Shown: one piece after another, positions 34,241 through 38,053 of the stretch | How the letters are laid out: each line of letters starts with the position of its first letter | Numbering within the stretch: the stretch's first letter is position 1 | Assembly: GCA_947495685.1 (NCBI GenBank) | Contig: CANLZY010000040.1 | Span: 1-38,053, forward strand | Direction: 5' to 3' | Length of the DNA stretch: 38,053 nt | Source of the DNA: an uncultured Tropicimonas sp. | Lineage (GTDB): Bacteria > Pseudomonadota > Alphaproteobacteria > Rhodobacterales > Rhodobacteraceae | The notes under the pieces: model-generated | What the model was told of the DNA's origin: nothing | What the model saw: the letters and a program-made list of their open reading frames with translations, nothing else | Database searches by the model: none | Made by a program: the position numbers and the translations under genes

Positions 34241-34612
34241 ATGCCGACGATCCAACAGCTGATCCGCAAGCCGCGGCAGCCCAAAGTGAAACGATCCAAA
34301 TCGCAGCACCTAGAGAGCTGCCCGCAGAAGCGCGGCGTGTGTACGCGCGTCTACACCACCACACCGAAGAAGCCGAACTCGGCCATGCGGAAAGTGGCCA
34401 AGGTTCGTCTGACGAATGGCTTCGAAGTCATCAGCTACATCCCCGGTGAGAGCCACAACCTGCAGGAGCACTCGGTTGTGCTGATCCGCGGCGGTCGTGT
34501 CAAAGACCTTCCCGGTGTGCGCTACCACATCCTGCGCGGCGTGCTGGATACCCAGGGCGTCAAGGACCGTAAGCAGCGTCGCTCGAAATACGGCGCGAAG
34601 CGTCCCAAGTAA
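34241..34612 (+). CDS. rpsL: 30S ribosomal protein S12
   Basis: The 123-residue protein has the full S12 sequence: [13 protein letters not shown] at the start, [20 protein letters not shown] with the lysine at the usual streptomycin-sensitivity site intact, [20 protein letters not shown], and [12 protein letters not shown]. It is part of the decoding centre of the small subunit. It is the first gene of the str operon, with rpsG 12 bp downstream. Confidence 0.98.
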   Translation: MPTIQQLIRKPRQPKVKRSKSQHLESCPQKRGVCTRVYTTTPKKPNSAMRKVAKVRLTNGFEVISYIPGESHNLQEHSVVLIRGGRVKDLPGVRYHILRGVLDTQGVKDRKQRRSKYGAKRPK

Positions 34613-35095
<483 letters not shown>

Positions 35096-35122
35096 CACCA
35101 CTTTACGCCTGAGGACCCCCCC

Positions 35123-37240
<2,118 letters not shown>

Positions 37241-37269
37241 TCCTTTGAAAACGTGACCCGAGGGGTATC

Positions 37270-37914
37270 GTGACCGTTCACATCGAAGACTGCGGGATGA
37301 GCTATTTCAGCGTGCCAAAATGCGCCAGCTCGTCCCTCAAGTACTACTTCTTCGAGATCCAGAATGGTTTCGCCTTCCGGAAATTCCGGGCCAACGGGGT
37401 CACGTACCATGAACATTCCTTCTTCCGTGCGTTGCCGTATGCACGCGCGGTGGAGGGGACCCGGGACGACTGGTTCAAGGTCGCCGTCATTCGGGATCCG
37501 ATCGCACGCTTCTTGTCGTGCTACTCGAACAGGGTTGTCCACCGGAAGGTGCTGACCCGCAACGAGATCGGGGCCGAAGATAGCGAGCGGGGGCTGGTGC
37601 AGGATCCGGACCTGTCCAACTTCGTCCGCTTTTTTGAGCGGTACCGCGAAATCAACGGCGATGTTGCCTGGCACAGCCAGCCGCTTCGCTTCTTCCTTGG
37701 GGGGACGCCGGAGTATTTCGGTCGCCTCTACACCCCGGCAGATCTGGGGCAGCTGAGGGAGGATGTTGCGGCGCGAACGGAACGGCACGCGGAACTTCCG
37801 TGGGTCAAGACAGAGGGTCCGAAGCTGCGCCGGGATGACTTGTCCGCGGCCGAGGTCGCAAAGATCGAAAAGCTGTTCGAGGACGATTACGAGGTCTTCG
37901 GAAAGTACTTTTGA
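37270..37914 (+). CDS. Sulfotransferase family 2 protein, inserted in the str operon
   Basis: The 214-residue soluble protein has the two PAPS-binding motifs of the family: SYFSVPKCASSSLKYYFFEI (residues 11-30) for the 5'-phosphosulfate, and FKVAVIRDPIARFLSCYSNR for the 3'-phosphate, with the conserved Arg and Ser. It starts at a GTG behind GAGGGGT. Such enzymes move sulfate from PAPS to carbohydrates or other acceptors; the acceptor is unknown. It lies 29 bp after fusA and 63 bp before tuf, in the same direction, so it is probably transcribed with the translation genes. Its shorter length compared with eukaryotic relatives is usual for bacterial members. Confidence 0.82.
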   Translation: MTVHIEDCGMSYFSVPKCASSSLKYYFFEIQNGFAFRKFRANGVTYHEHSFFRALPYARAVEGTRDDWFKVAVIRDPIARFLSCYSNRVVHRKVLTRNEIGAEDSERGLVQDPDLSNFVRFFERYREINGDVAWHSQPLRFFLGGTPEYFGRLYTPADLGQLREDVAARTERHAELPWVKTEGPKLRRDDLSAAEVAKIEKLFEDDYEVFGKYF

Positions 37915-37977
37915 ATAGACGTTTGCACCATCGGTCCAGGGGGTGTGAGCGGAACGGGAAAAGGAAAGGAACGCCTC

Positions 37978-38053
37978 ATGGGTAAGGAAAAGTTTGACCG
38001 CAGTAAGCCGCACGTCAACATCGGCACGATTGGCCACGTTGACCACGGCAAGA
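37978..38053 (+). CDS. tuf: Translation elongation factor Tu, N-terminal fragment (window end)
   Basis: The frame starts at the ATG at 37978 behind AAAGGAAAGGAA and reads [20 protein letters not shown], then VDHGK, the G1 loop of EF-Tu, up to the end of the window. It completes the rpsL-rpsG-fusA-tuf order. Confidence 0.95.
   Translation, partial: MGKEKFDRSKPHVNIGTIGHVDHGK

Overview
The window looks like a chromosomal segment of a Rhodobacterales (Roseobacter-type) alphaproteobacterium. This rests on the high GC content, the style of the housekeeping proteins (EttA, NadD, CcmI, MoeA), the HupE/PpiC pair and the rpsL-rpsG-fusA-tuf block. It is an inference from gene content; I could run no search.

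Layout. (1) 1-4.8 kb is a decayed accessory stretch: the right end of an IS66 element whose terminal repeat supplies the stop codon of a truncated MarR gene, a frameshifted metallo-beta-lactamase-fold gene, and about 2.3 kb of minus-strand reading-frame fragments, one with a LysM-like segment. (2) 4.8-10.2 kb holds ettA, a secreted trypsin-like protease, an exported metallo-hydrolase, nadD and a DMT transporter. (3) 10.2-17.3 kb is a molybdenum/tungsten block. A YvcK/CofD-like protein is divergent from an overlapping set fdhD-mobA-mobB-moeA, followed by tupB-tupC-tupA for tungstate uptake and a strong terminator. (4) 17.3-21.5 kb holds a HupE/UreJ-like protein, a parvulin isomerase, an aldo/keto reductase (YghZ/Gpr type) and L-lactate dehydrogenase. 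(5) 21.5-30.3 kb is the most interesting part. A minus-strand operon (FNR-type regulator, ccmF, ccmH/ccmL, ccmI, then a DUF4424 protein) is divergent from a very large periplasmic multiheme cytochrome c. That protein has eleven CXXCH motifs and one CX4CH motif. The shared intergenic region has two separate 5-4-5 dyads of FNR type, each about 30 bp upstream of a TATCA-type -10 box, one facing each way. A Rap1a-like secreted protein follows the cytochrome, with an IS5-family (IS427-like) element inserted exactly at its stop codon. (6) 31.6-34 kb holds an endonuclease/exonuclease/phosphatase-family protein behind a tiny lipoprotein-like gene, and a second DMT transporter. (7) 34-38 kb is the str operon (rpsL, rpsG, fusA, start of tuf), with a sulfotransferase gene between fusA and tuf.

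How the genes may work together. The cytochrome cluster reads as an oxygen-controlled respiratory module: a regulator with candidate Fe-S cysteines would switch on the cytochrome and also a heme-lyase set (CcmF/CcmH/CcmI, comparable to NrfE/F/G) that could mature it, including the unusual CX4CH site. The Moco/tungstate block would supply a W- or Mo-bis-MGD enzyme of formate dehydrogenase type encoded elsewhere. Substrate of the cytochrome, partner enzymes and expression are not visible here.
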